Positions 6,970 to 16,018 of a stretch of DNA of 64,000 nt are shown piece after piece. The notes below the pieces were generated by a model. That model made no database searches and was not told where the DNA came from. It saw only the letters and a list, made by a program, of their open reading frames with translations. This DNA comes from Daejeonia sp002484105 (GTDB lineage Bacteria > Bacteroidota > Bacteroidia > Flavobacteriales > Weeksellaceae), in NCBI RefSeq assembly GCF_051175565.1, contig NZ_CP195105.1, positions 2,604,001 through 2,668,000 of the forward strand, read 5' to 3'. The stretch's first letter is position 1. Each line of letters opens with the position of its first letter. The position numbers and the translations under genes were made by a program.

Positions 6970-9553
6970 TGTTGGGTCGCATTACATTGCTCAGCGCCGC
7001 CGGCAGCTGCAAGAGTTCCATATCGTTGCCGTAAACGAGGTATTTGTTTTCCCAGATATCGGCATATTTTTCCTTGAAACTCCGCATGGTCTGATAATGT
7101 TTGAAACTTTCGAGACGGTGATAGACAAATTTCATCACCTGCTCTGCAATATTATCAGGCTGATCGTTCCCTGCAAGGGGTGTCAGCCCGAGATTCACAA
7201 ATTTCATGCCTTTGGTACGCGCCACTTCGATAAGTTTTACGATGGCCGCGTCCATACTTCCACCGACGGATTCGCGAGTTCTGCGGATCATGTCATATGT
7301 CATTTCATCGGGTGCATAATCCGGAATAATATTCATAAACGTATCTGTTTTTCCGTTCTCGTTCCGCACAACAATGATGTCCTGATGGCGAAGGACGTCC
7401 CGTTCAAATTTACCTTCTGCAAAAACCATTTCTGTTTTGTTGAATTCGGCAAGCCACTCATCCGAAACCGATTTCAGATCATCAAGAATTCCGTCAGTTT
7501 GCGGTGCCGCAAGCAATTCGGCAGTATATCCTTTTTTGCTGAGACTGTTCAGACCGTTCCTCAGAGATTTACGGTCTTTACCCTGAAGTGTGAATTGCTG
7601 TACATCGACGATGGCCTCCTGCCCTATCCACAGTTTCTGTTTGCGCGACGGCAGGAAGTGATACAGACTGTCTTCTCCCACACGGTAATACGCAGATTTC
7701 AGCCCGTTTTTCCTGCAAAAGGCTTCAAATTCGGAAATAATATCAGCCTTATCCTCTTCTTCGGCAACCGGTTCTTCCAGTACCACTGCAAAATTTCTTG
7801 CAACATTATACGCGATAAAACCTTCGGAATATTCGGAGAAAAAAAGCTTTTTGTCGTCTGTCGTCTTAAAATAATCCAGCGACGAGTTTCCGTATTCCTT
7901 TACTATTTCGAGTGCTTTACCAAAATCCTTTTCGTCAGCATGCTCATACCGTTTGGTCCGGAAAAATGCCAGCAGCAGAAAAATCCACGAAACAAAACCG
8001 AGAAAAAAGTTAATATCCTTAAAATCCTGAGCAAAGTGGGTTTGCGGCACCAGTCCGTTGTCATTAAACAACAAAAAAGAATACAGGGTATAATAAAGCG
8101 ACTGCTTCCAGGTAAAATCCATCCCGAAATGACGTTCGCTGATACAATAAAAACTCAGAAAATTAAATATCATTACCGAAAAAAGGACAATAAAAAACAC
8201 AGAAAACCCTTGCCTTACGGACTTCCGATTGGTACGCAGGCGGTACTGGTCGCGGCTGTAAATTAAAAGCAAAATGGTTACCAGCGCAAGAATGGCTTCC
8301 TCATAATCCAATGCTTTGAGGATATTACCGAACAGAGAAAGTACAGCAAATACTACGGCAAATGTCCAAGCTGTTTTCAGACCTTTAATCAGATACGCCG
8401 ATGTAATGAGCAGGGCAATACCGAGAATGAGAACTGTAATTTTGGAAAAATGCATTGCTTCCACCGGAAGATAAATCCGCTCCAGACGGAAGCGATCAAT
8501 CAGCGGCGGTGTGATGACGGAAATGATGTTCACCATCCCCAGCGTGAAAATGGCAAGTGCAGGAAGAATGCGCGCCAAAAGTTTCCGACCGCGCCAGAGA
8601 AAGGCAAAAATTCCGAAAAAAACCGGCAGCCAGAATTCAAAAATCCTGTACAGCAACGTAATGCCCAACCCTTGACTGTGCGTATATCCATATCTTGTAA
8701 ATACGTAGATCATCGTAAACTCTACCGCACCCAAACCACGCAGAAACGGCGAAACAATCATCAGCAGAACGGAAATGGTATATCCGATAGCCGCTGCCTC
8801 AAACGAAGCCTGCACCCCCAACGCATACATGGCAACAAATGCATGAAAAATTCCACAAAATTCAATTACCGTCGAGATGAATACCGTGAGATAAAAGAAT
8901 TTCTGATCTACTGAACCCTGGAACAGACTGTCGGACTGCGCAACAAGTCTGGGAAAATGGAAGGAAAACCAGCGGTACACCCGATTTTTTTTCCGGAAAC
9001 TGTAGACAACAAAAAAGAGCAGGAAAAGAATAATGCCTAAAACCACTATTGCCAGCCAGGAGTCGCGGATGCTTTCTCCATGAAAAGCACTGTAAAGAAT
9101 CACCGGAATGCCCACAATGAAAACCGTCAGCAGACCGACAAAACCATAAACGGCACCTGCCTGATGCACCTGTGTCATGTTGAAGTCCTTCTTCCGAAGC
9201 TGGGAAGGCGTATATGCCAGTGAACTGACCCCGCCCGCGGGAAGAAAAATACTGAGAAAATTACGTTTCAGAAACAATTCAACGGCATCGCCAAATCCAA
9301 TTTTCAGGCCCATCGTCCGAAAACTGGCCATATACATCAGCGACTGCAGTGCAACGTACACAAAAGCGATCAGCACGCCGGCCGCTACCCACCAGGCATT
9401 TGCACACTCGAGATTCGGAATGATGCTTGCCATTTCGTGACGTTCGCTGCGGAAAAATACAAAAGCCATCAGCAGAATGACCACAGCAAGAATCTGTTTC
9501 CAGGGAATATGAACCTGCCGAAAACGGATACTGGAAATCTTTTGGAATCTCAA
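6950..9553 (-). CDS. mprF: MprF-type phosphatidylglycerol aminoacyltransferase/flippase
   Basis: An 867-residue protein. The N-terminal half (about 1-530) has some 13-14 hydrophobic segments and the flippase signature LFLKRNFLSIFLPAGGVSSLAYTPSQ region. The C-terminal half (about 550-860) is the cytosolic GNAT-like domain that moves an amino acid (usually Lys) from tRNA to phosphatidylglycerol; seen are GQEAIVDVQQF, LRNGLNSLSKKGY and MKFVNLGLTPLAG. The longest frame starts with TTG at 9551-9553; no ATG precedes residue 29, which lies inside the first helix, so TTG is the likely start. A TAAATTTG box is at 9588-9595. The product reduces negative membrane charge and gives resistance to cationic peptides. 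It is followed by its probable hydrolase partner. Confidence 0.93.
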   Translation of the reverse strand: MRFQKISSIRFRQVHIPWKQILAVVILLMAFVFFRSERHEMASIIPNLECANAWWVAAGVLIAFVYVALQSLMYMASFRTMGLKIGFGDAVELFLKRNFLSIFLPAGGVSSLAYTPSQLRKKDFNMTQVHQAGAVYGFVGLLTVFIVGIPVILYSAFHGESIRDSWLAIVVLGIILFLLFFVVYSFRKKNRVYRWFSFHFPRLVAQSDSLFQGSVDQKFFYLTVFISTVIEFCGIFHAFVAMYALGVQASFEAAAIGYTISVLLMIVSPFLRGLGAVEFTMIYVFTRYGYTHSQGLGITLLYRIFEFWLPVFFGIFAFLWRGRKLLARILPALAIFTLGMVNIISVITPPLIDRFRLERIYLPVEAMHFSKITVLILGIALLITSAYLIKGLKTAWTFAVVFAVLSLFGNILKALDYEEAILALVTILLLIYSRDQYRLRTNRKSVRQGFSVFFIVLFSVMIFNFLSFYCISERHFGMDFTWKQSLYYTLYSFLLFNDNGLVPQTHFAQDFKDINFFLGFVSWIFLLLAFFRTKRYEHADEKDFGKALEIVKEYGNSSLDYFKTTDDKKLFFSEYSEGFIAYNVARNFAVVLEEPVAEEEDKADIISEFEAFCRKNGLKSAYYRVGEDSLYHFLPSRKQKLWIGQEAIVDVQQFTLQGKDRKSLRNGLNSLSKKGYTAELLAAPQTDGILDDLKSVSDEWLAEFNKTEMVFAEGKFERDVLRHQDIIVVRNENGKTDTFMNIIPDYAPDEMTYDMIRRTRESVGGSMDAAIVKLIEVARTKGMKFVNLGLTPLAGNDQPDNIAEQVMKFVYHRLESFKHYQTMRSFKEKYADIWENKYLVYGNDMELLQLPAALSNVMRPNSEKKNS

Positions 9554-9610
9554 AACAATATTTTTTTTGAATATCCTGACAAAAATACAAATTTAGCAGT
9601 CGGGTATTGT

Positions 9611-10507
9611 TCAAAATTTTTCGAAAATGCCATTCATCAGCATAAAAATCACACCAACAAAAATCCACAGCCGCAAAAGATTCATCAACCAGAATATTCT
9701 CTGGATCCGGAAATGCCACAACGGTATCAGCGAAGCGATCATCACCAATGCTGAAAGCGAAAAGTAGACGACCAGATAATTGAAAAACGGAAGTGAAGCA
9801 ACAATTTTATCTGCCACACCAGCATTCAGCAGAAGCACAGCACTCAAAAGAATAATGCTGTTGCGGATTCCCAGTTTCAGCGGCACGGTATTATAACCAA
9901 AAATTCTGTCAGGCCGCATGGTAAGAATATCTTTCATCACATCCACCATCCAGAGAATCAGGAAAAGAAATGTGGCCATCCAGAACAGCTTCAGGGAGAA
10001 ATGCTGATAGTAGACCAGCAAACCGAAAAACGGATACAGCGTCAGTGAAACATACGTCAGATTATTGACAATGAATATTTTGCTGAGTTTGTGGCTGTAA
10101 AACCAGATAAAAAACTGATATACCAGAAAGAAAATAAAAATCCGGTACGAAAGAATCCCTGCAACGCCCAGAGAAACAGCATTCAGAAAAACATACAGAT
10201 ACAGAAAATATTTCTGCTTAAGGAAACTCTGCAGTTGCGAACGGAAAGGCTTCTGGATTTTGTCTTTCTCCAGATCATAGAACTGATTGATGAGTCCACC
10301 CGATGCTACACTGAGAACAGAGCAGAGAATGATGCCGTGCACCTTGATGTCAAATACAAAACGGTGGAGGCTCTCTTCCTGATTAAACAGAAAAAAAGTG
10401 GAGACATACAGCGCAAAAGTATAGAAAACCACCACAAAAAATCTGGCGCCCAACAGCACGCTGATGAACTGGGAAATACGGTAAAGAAAAGGACTTCTCC
10501 GGTTCAT
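9611..10507 (-). CDS. UbiA-family prenyltransferase
   Basis: A 298-residue integral membrane protein with about eight helices. Both Asp-rich UbiA motifs are present: NQFYDLEKD near residue 90 and DVMKDILTMRPD near residue 190, which bind prenyl diphosphate through Mg2+. The form seen in this phylum next to mevalonate genes is usually called a geranylgeranylglycerol-phosphate geranylgeranyltransferase-like enzyme. The gene follows the mevalonate kinase gene with a 40 bp gap, which supports a role in using polyprenyl diphosphate. The prenyl acceptor cannot be read from sequence; a quinone or heme acceptor is possible but less likely given the context. Confidence 0.85.
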   Translation of the reverse strand: MNRRSPFLYRISQFISVLLGARFFVVVFYTFALYVSTFFLFNQEESLHRFVFDIKVHGIILCSVLSVASGGLINQFYDLEKDKIQKPFRSQLQSFLKQKYFLYLYVFLNAVSLGVAGILSYRIFIFFLVYQFFIWFYSHKLSKIFIVNNLTYVSLTLYPFFGLLVYYQHFSLKLFWMATFLFLILWMVDVMKDILTMRPDRIFGYNTVPLKLGIRNSIILLSAVLLLNAGVADKIVASLPFFNYLVVYFSLSALVMIASLIPLWHFRIQRIFWLMNLLRLWIFVGVIFMLMNGIFEKF

Positions 10508-10547
10508 TTTTTATGGGTTTGCAGAATGATGAAACTTCGGAACAGTA

Positions 10548-11474
10548 TCAGAAGCGGTAAATCACTTCTTTATGGAAACCTTCAAGCATTTTTTCTGCTC
10601 TGGCATAATCCTTCGTAAAACCAAGAATGTAACCGCCGCCGCCACTGCCACAAAGCTTGAGGTAATAGGCATTTGTATCGATACCGTTCTTCCAGATGTT
10701 ATAAATGCTCTCCGGAATCATCGGACGGAAGTGTTCATACGCCCAAACGGAAAGTTTTTTCAGATTACGGAAAAACGGATTGATGTCTTTCCTGAGAAAA
10801 GCATCAATGCAGGCGTTGTTGTAGCGGATAAATTCTTCTTTCAAGGTCTTGCGGAAACCTTCCGTTTTCATTTTTTCAAAGAAAATCTGTATCATCGGAC
10901 CGGTTTCGCCCACAGAGCCGGAGTCGATCAGGAAAACAGCACCTTTGCCCTGCTGGGCCATCTGAATGGAAACTTTGTCTACATTTTCCTTGTTTTCGAT
11001 CAGGATCGGAAGGTTCATATAACAGATCAGCGGATCGATACCCGAACTGGTACCATGGAAGAAACTTTCGAGTTTTCCGAAGACTTTTTTCAGTTCTTTA
11101 AGTTCGTCCTTGCTGATTTCTTCAGGATTCCTGCGGATATAGGAATATTTTTCAAAAACAGCGGCCACCAGCGCACCCGAACTTCCCACGCCATATCCCT
11201 GTGGGATGTTGGAATCAAAGAAAAGGCCGTTGTCAATATCTGCAACAAATGCGTGGATATCCATACGAAAGGCTTCCGGCAGATCGAGTGTTGCCAGAAA
11301 ATCTGCATATTTTTTCAGATGACGGTTGGATTCTTTCTCAAAATCGGACTGGGTTTCGGAAAACTTCAGTGTGCCTTTGTAGAAGCTGTACGGCAATGTC
11401 AAACCCTGAGAATCTTCAATAATACCATACTCACCGAACAGTAAAATTTTTGCGTAGAATAAAGGGTTTGTCAT
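10548..11474 (-). CDS. mvk: Mevalonate kinase (GHMP family)
   Basis: A 308-residue GHMP kinase. The N-terminus has YAKILLFGEYGI, typical of mevalonate kinases. The ATP-binding motif 2 is GYGVGSSGALVAA (about residues 93-105), a probable catalytic acid is in GTSSGIDPLICY, and motif 3 is LCGSGGGGYILGF near the C-terminus. The enzyme phosphorylates mevalonate for isopentenyl diphosphate synthesis. A promoter box TAGCTTTG at 11494-11501 with a TTG 23 bases upstream lies before the start. The pair with the UbiA gene forms an operon. The decarboxylase often found beside it in flavobacteria is not in this window. Confidence 0.88.
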   Translation of the reverse strand: MTNPLFYAKILLFGEYGIIEDSQGLTLPYSFYKGTLKFSETQSDFEKESNRHLKKYADFLATLDLPEAFRMDIHAFVADIDNGLFFDSNIPQGYGVGSSGALVAAVFEKYSYIRRNPEEISKDELKELKKVFGKLESFFHGTSSGIDPLICYMNLPILIENKENVDKVSIQMAQQGKGAVFLIDSGSVGETGPMIQIFFEKMKTEGFRKTLKEEFIRYNNACIDAFLRKDINPFFRNLKKLSVWAYEHFRPMIPESIYNIWKNGIDTNAYYLKLCGSGGGGYILGFTKDYARAEKMLEGFHKEVIYRF

Positions 11475-11543
11475 TTGGTTTTCAAAATTTTTACAAAGCT
11501 ACAAAATATTCTGCTCTTCCTTAGCAATTACCGCGCCGTTTTT

Positions 11544-13037
11544 TCAGAGGGTCTCCCTGTCTTTCAGCATTTTCACTTTCAGAAAACGGATCAGAATCAG
11601 GCCTACTGCAAAAAACAAGGTCATAGAAAGTGCGGCATAACGCATATTGTTAAAATGCTCGATGAGGGTTGCAAAAATAAACGTTCCGATAATGATGGCG
11701 AGTTTCTCCAGCACATCGTAAAAGCTGAAATACGTGGTATTGTCCATAGAATCTTCCGGAAGAAGTTTGGAGTAAGTAGAACGTGACATTGCCTGAAGCC
11801 CCCCCATAACAAGCCCTATAATGGCTGCAATTCCGTAAAATTTATATTCCACATACATACTTTCCTTATTGAGAAAATAAGCAGCAAGGCATGCTACAAT
11901 CCACAGCACAATGGAAATGGAAATCACATTTTTGTTACCAATTCTTTTGGAAAGCCTTGAGAAAAATACAGCTCCGATGATGGCCTCAATCTGGATAACG
12001 AGGAGCGTTGCAATCAGTTTGTTCTGATCAAGATTAATTTCACTTTTCCCGAACAGCGTTGCCATAAGAAAAATAGTCTGCATACCGACACTGTAAAAGA
12101 AAAAACTTGAAAGGAAAAACTTCAGATTCCGGTCACGGAAAAGATCGCGCCCGACTTTATACAACTCGCGGAAGCTTTCTTTCCCAATATCCATATAAAA
12201 CAGAATATTGTCTTTGAGAACACCGAAAAATCCGCCCTGCTCCTCATGTTTTGTAAAGATATTTTTGTAGTTCAGCAGCACGAGATCCTTGGGAAGTTTG
12301 TCTTTAACAGCTCCAAACTGCGGAAGATATTTGAATGTATACTGTGAGAAGCCAAACCACCAGGCACCGGTCAGCAGAAAGCTGATACGCGTGTAGATAA
12401 GTTTCTGCTCAGCATTTTTACCTAAAACCTGAATCAGCAGAAGACAGATCAGCACCAGCACTACAGATCCGATGTACCCGTAAACATATCCCTTTGCAGA
12501 AAGGGCATCCTGCCGTTCCCTTGTGGCAATATCGGGCAGGAAAGAATTATAAAAAACCAGGCTTCCCCAGAATCCCACACTCGCGGTAATGCTGAACAAA
12601 AGTCCGAGAAAGACATTCTGCATCCCCGTAAACATTGCCAGCCCCATACAGGAAGTAGCACCCAGATAGCAGAAAAACTGCAGGAACGATTTTTTGTTTC
12701 CGATGGTATCTGCCAGCGATGACAGAAAAGGCGAAAGCAATACTACAATAAAAAAGGAAACCGTGAGTGAATATCCATAAATGGCATCAGGATGGTATTT
12801 TTCGCCAAAAAGTGTAATGTAATGCCTTACCGGTACGTCTATCCATTGTTGCGTATCTTCCACAAATTCTTTTTTCTGGTACGCCGTCGTGAGGATGGAA
12901 TAATATATCGGGAAAATCGTACTGGTAATCACCAAAGAATATACAGAATTGGCCCAGTCATAAACAGCCCATGCCTTCATGATTTTCGGGTTGTTCTTCA
13001 ATGGCTGGTGTTTTTTTTTATCTGCTGAATCGGACAT
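11544..13037 (-). CDS. UMF1/Atg22-like MFS transporter
   Basis: A 497-residue protein with about 12 membrane helices. The N-terminal segment KAWAVYDWANSVYSLVITST is the signature of the UMF1 (Atg22-like) family of the major facilitator superfamily. LSPFLSSLADTIGNKK is the loop 2-3 MFS motif, and GLQAMSRSTYSKLLPEDS is a conserved family segment of the second half. Atg22 exports amino acids from the yeast vacuole; bacterial substrates are not established. A TATTTTTG promoter box is at 13056-13063 (minus). The gene is separate from the thiolase gene upstream, from which a terminator divides it. Confidence 0.9.
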   Translation of the reverse strand: MSDSADKKKHQPLKNNPKIMKAWAVYDWANSVYSLVITSTIFPIYYSILTTAYQKKEFVEDTQQWIDVPVRHYITLFGEKYHPDAIYGYSLTVSFFIVVLLSPFLSSLADTIGNKKSFLQFFCYLGATSCMGLAMFTGMQNVFLGLLFSITASVGFWGSLVFYNSFLPDIATRERQDALSAKGYVYGYIGSVVLVLICLLLIQVLGKNAEQKLIYTRISFLLTGAWWFGFSQYTFKYLPQFGAVKDKLPKDLVLLNYKNIFTKHEEQGGFFGVLKDNILFYMDIGKESFRELYKVGRDLFRDRNLKFFLSSFFFYSVGMQTIFLMATLFGKSEINLDQNKLIATLLVIQIEAIIGAVFFSRLSKRIGNKNVISISIVLWIVACLAAYFLNKESMYVEYKFYGIAAIIGLVMGGLQAMSRSTYSKLLPEDSMDNTTYFSFYDVLEKLAIIIGTFIFATLIEHFNNMRYAALSMTLFFAVGLILIRFLKVKMLKDRETL

Positions 13038-13147
13038 TCTTAAATATTAATAGAACAAAAATAAAAAAACCATTAACATGACTGCCAAATTTTATGATGA
13101 ATTTTGGAGAACCTTCGGCTCTTCCGATTTCTGAAACTTTTTCTCAT

Positions 13148-13177
13148 AAAAAAATCCCCCTCTTTACGAGCGGGATT
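13148..13177 (-). terminator. Terminator after the thiolase gene
   Basis: Read on the minus strand, AATCCCGCTC pairs with GAGGGGGATT (one mismatch, 5-nt loop) and is followed by a run of T. It begins 17 bp after the thiolase stop codon. Confidence 0.8.
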
Positions 13178-13193
13178 ATGAGCCAAGAACCGC

Positions 13194-14381
13194 CTACACG
13201 GCATCAGAATTTTCAATAATAATGGCAGAGGCACCACCACCACCATTGCAGATGGCTGCGGCTCCATAGCGTGCATGGTTCTGCTTCAGGATATTGATAA
13301 GCGTAACGATAATACGTGCACCGGAATTCCCGAGTGGATGGCCAAGCGAAACAGCACCACCGTTCACATTAACTTTAGACGGATCAAGGCCGAGTATTTT
13401 GTTATTGACCAGACCTACAACGGCAAAAGCTTCATTGAATTCAAAATAATCAATTTCGGAAAGATCGAGACCTGCCTTTTTGAGTGCAAGCGGAAGCGCC
13501 CTGGACGGTGCAGTGGTAAACCACTCCGGCTCGTGTGCAGCATCGGCATAGGAAACTATTCTCGCCAGAGGTTTCAGGTTGAGTGCTTTCATCTTTTCTT
13601 CCGAAACCAGGATAAGCGCCGAAGCCCCGTCATTGATAGTGGATGCATTGGCAGCAGTTACCGTACCGTTTTCCTTCTGGAAAGCCGGTGGTAAAGATCC
13701 TATTTTGTCAAATTTCACATTTTTGTATTCTTCATCCTGAGTAACGGCTACAGGCTCACCTTTACGCTGCGGTACAAGGACGGGGATCACTTCGTTGCTG
13801 AATTTCCCCTCTTCCCAGGCTTTTGCAGAACGTTCGTAGGACTGCACTGCAAAATGATCCTGATCTTCTCTGGAAAAACCATAGGTTGCTGCACAGAGTT
13901 CGGCATAATTTCCCATATGTTTTCCGGTGTAAACATCGATCAGCCCGTCACGAAGCATACCATCCTGCATTTTGATGTCACCGAGTTTCACACCGTTTCT
14001 CCCATTCAGATAATGTGGAATCTGAGACATGTTTTCCATACCGCCGGCGATGATTACATCAGCATCGCCTGCCTTCACAGCCTGCGCTGCCATAGAAACG
14101 GCTTTCATTCCGGAGGCACATACTTTATTCACCGTTGTACAAGGCACGGTATCCGGAAGGCCGGCATACATTGCTGCCTGCCTTGCAGGAGCCTGTCCTT
14201 CGCCAGCCTGCACAACATTCCCCATATACACTTCCTGTATCTGCGAAGCCTCCATCCCCGATCTGTCAATGGCCGCCTCTATCGCTGCTGCACCCAGTTT
14301 TGGCGCTGCAACGCTGGCAAGACTTCCCATAAAACTGCCAATCGGCGTACGAACCGCTGATACGATATAAACATTTTTCAT
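13194..14381 (-). CDS. Acetyl-CoA C-acyltransferase (thiolase)
   Basis: A 395-residue thiolase of normal length. The acyl-accepting cysteine is C88 in VNKVCASGMKAVS. The second half has FNEAFAVV, the His of GGAVSLGHPLGNSGAR, and the proton-donor Cys in CNGGGGASA at the C-terminus, so the active site is complete. The enzyme either condenses two acetyl-CoA to acetoacetyl-CoA or cleaves 3-ketoacyl-CoA; the sequence alone does not decide. No beta-oxidation genes adjoin it. A mevalonate kinase gene lies 2 kb downstream, so a biosynthetic acetoacetyl-CoA role is possible. Followed by a strong terminator. Confidence 0.95.
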   Translation of the reverse strand: MKNVYIVSAVRTPIGSFMGSLASVAAPKLGAAAIEAAIDRSGMEASQIQEVYMGNVVQAGEGQAPARQAAMYAGLPDTVPCTTVNKVCASGMKAVSMAAQAVKAGDADVIIAGGMENMSQIPHYLNGRNGVKLGDIKMQDGMLRDGLIDVYTGKHMGNYAELCAATYGFSREDQDHFAVQSYERSAKAWEEGKFSNEVIPVLVPQRKGEPVAVTQDEEYKNVKFDKIGSLPPAFQKENGTVTAANASTINDGASALILVSEEKMKALNLKPLARIVSYADAAHEPEWFTTAPSRALPLALKKAGLDLSEIDYFEFNEAFAVVGLVNNKILGLDPSKVNVNGGAVSLGHPLGNSGARIIVTLINILKQNHARYGAAAICNGGGGASAIIIENSDAV

Positions 14382-14405
14382 ATTGATGATTAAAAATTTA
14401 AAATT

Positions 14406-14783
14406 TTACTTTTTTCTTAAAAGAAGCAGAGCCACTGCGCCTGTATATTCCAGAAGCCATCCCCAGCTGAGCTGCACCATTTCCGATACTTCCTTCTGCC
14501 AGCTGACCACAGGTATGAAATCAAAAAAACGGTACGCCTGATAGCGGATGGCAAAAATACTGAATGTGAAATGAAGGATAAGAAAAACCGCCGAAAAACG
14601 CACCAGCAAAATTTTCCCCGATACTATGCCTGCAAGGGAAAAAAGGCAGAATACCCAGCATACCAGCGCAAGGACATGATCAATCTGCCAGTAATTCCAA
14701 TTACCAACCAATGGAATATGTACCAATGGAAGAAAACTTCCGGCCAATATAAGCGCCCAGGCGACTAAAAGAATAGTTTTCAT
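14406..14783 (-). CDS. Small polytopic membrane protein of unknown function
   Basis: A 125-residue product with about four hydrophobic segments, beginning MKTILLVAWALILAGSFLP. The open frame extends to 14834, but that upstream part runs through the terminator hairpin of the preceding gene (14812-14833), so ATG 14783 is chosen. I recognise no domain or catalytic residue; it ends in a basic RKK. It is followed after 24 bp by the thiolase gene's start region on the same strand and may be transcribed with nothing else. Function unknown. Confidence 0.65.
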   Translation of the reverse strand: MKTILLVAWALILAGSFLPLVHIPLVGNWNYWQIDHVLALVCWVFCLFSLAGIVSGKILLVRFSAVFLILHFTFSIFAIRYQAYRFFDFIPVVSWQKEVSEMVQLSWGWLLEYTGAVALLLLRKK

Positions 14784-14804
14784 AATCTCGTTCTGCCAAG
14801 ATAC

Positions 14805-14833
14805 AAAAAAATGCATACTCCGAAAAGTATGCA
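14805..14833 (-). terminator. Terminator after the 364-residue envelope protein gene
   Basis: On the minus strand TGCATACT (826-833 side) pairs with AGTATGCA (812-819 side), 6-nt loop, followed by TTTTTTTG. It lies 33 bp after the stop codon at 14866. Confidence 0.85.
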
Positions 14834-14865
14834 CCTAAAATATTCTATGTTAAAAATTATGAATG

Positions 14866-15960
14866 TCAGAATCCGATATTGGCAATGTCGATCCCTATCT
14901 GAATACCATTCTTGGCAGGAAGTACAGCCTTGTCGTTGAAAACAGGTGTCAGGTCTTTTTTGAGGAAGAAATTCAGATTTCCATAACTGACGCCGAATTT
15001 CACACCGAACAGCAGCGGATTGACGCCTTCATCCACAACGTTTTTATATTTGCGGAACTTATCCTCCTCGTTGTAGTATTTCACTTTGACAATGCTTCGG
15101 GTATTGATCCCCACATACGCTCCGGCGCCTATTCTCCACTGTTTTTTGCGTCCGTCGAGGTAGCGTTTTCCGTTATATTCGGTGTATTCGGGATTCAGTG
15201 TCCACTGCACTTCTACAGGGAAGGTAAGATAGATATTCCTGAACTTGGAGCGTTTCAGACGTCCGTCTGCAAAATTTTCCAGATAGAGCATGTCTTCACC
15301 TTCTGCAAAAACTTTTGACTTTTTAGGCATATATGTATCACTTCGGTAGGCCAGTCCGTAGCGCACAAAGAACGGACTCGTATAGCTGCCAATCTGTCTT
15401 TCGTGGCGCGCCTGGATTTCGAAGCTGTGCGAATTTCCGATACGCATTTCCGAACGGTCTTCAAACGGATTGAAACTCCCCTTGTCCTGTGTAAGATTCA
15501 GAAAACCATAACTGACCACCAGATCGCTGCTGCGGAGATAGGATTCCGGATTTCCATCATTGCTCTTTTTCAGTACAACAACGGCTCTGTTGTTTGAAAA
15601 AACACGTACATTATTTTCGTCTTTCAGTGTGTCGGACGGCTTGCGAAAAACAGAATTTACTGCTGCAGTCCGGGTAATTTCGTCCAGTTTATTTTTTTCC
15701 GCATCTACTTTTTCGTTGATAATTTTTTCGTATCTGCCGGCAATTTCTTTTTTCTGTTTTATTTTTTCACCAGCATCGATGGTTCCGTTTTCAAAACGGG
15801 CATCTACCATATCCATTTCGCTGTTCATTTTCGCTTTTTCGGCCGTCACAATGCTGTCGATACGCTGCGTATAATCGTTGATACTGTTTTGAAGTGAACT
15901 TTGTGCAAACGCCATGGTTACCGGCAAAAGCAAAGACCATATGATAAGTTTTCTTTTCAT
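14866..15960 (-). CDS. Secreted protein with coiled coil and outer-membrane-like domain
   Basis: A 364-residue protein with a signal peptide (cleavage near AFAQ-SS, residue 20). Residues about 25-105 are strongly helical and charged (coiled coil, many E, K and D). The rest (about 120-364) has alternating aromatic and polar residues, such as GLAYRSDTYM, FPVEVQWTLN and FGVKFGVSYGNLNFFLK, suggesting a beta-barrel or beta-sandwich surface domain, ending IQIGIDIANIGF. I do not recognise a named family. It is the third gene of a minus-strand cluster with a sigma factor and a one-pass membrane protein, so it may be a target or sensor of that system. That is inference from position. Confidence 0.7.
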   Translation of the reverse strand: MKRKLIIWSLLLPVTMAFAQSSLQNSINDYTQRIDSIVTAEKAKMNSEMDMVDARFENGTIDAGEKIKQKKEIAGRYEKIINEKVDAEKNKLDEITRTAAVNSVFRKPSDTLKDENNVRVFSNNRAVVVLKKSNDGNPESYLRSSDLVVSYGFLNLTQDKGSFNPFEDRSEMRIGNSHSFEIQARHERQIGSYTSPFFVRYGLAYRSDTYMPKKSKVFAEGEDMLYLENFADGRLKRSKFRNIYLTFPVEVQWTLNPEYTEYNGKRYLDGRKKQWRIGAGAYVGINTRSIVKVKYYNEEDKFRKYKNVVDEGVNPLLFGVKFGVSYGNLNFFLKKDLTPVFNDKAVLPAKNGIQIGIDIANIGF

Positions 15961-16018
15961 AATTCTACATTTAGGGTTAAGATAAAGGTATTATAAAACG
16001 AGAGTCGACTTCGTATTT

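Noticed and set aside
6857..8266. Plus-strand open frame of 469 codons opposite mprF
   Set aside because: It lies antisense to the strongly supported MprF frame, has no recognisable domain and has odd composition (many Phe, Cys, His) typical of a reversed coding strand.
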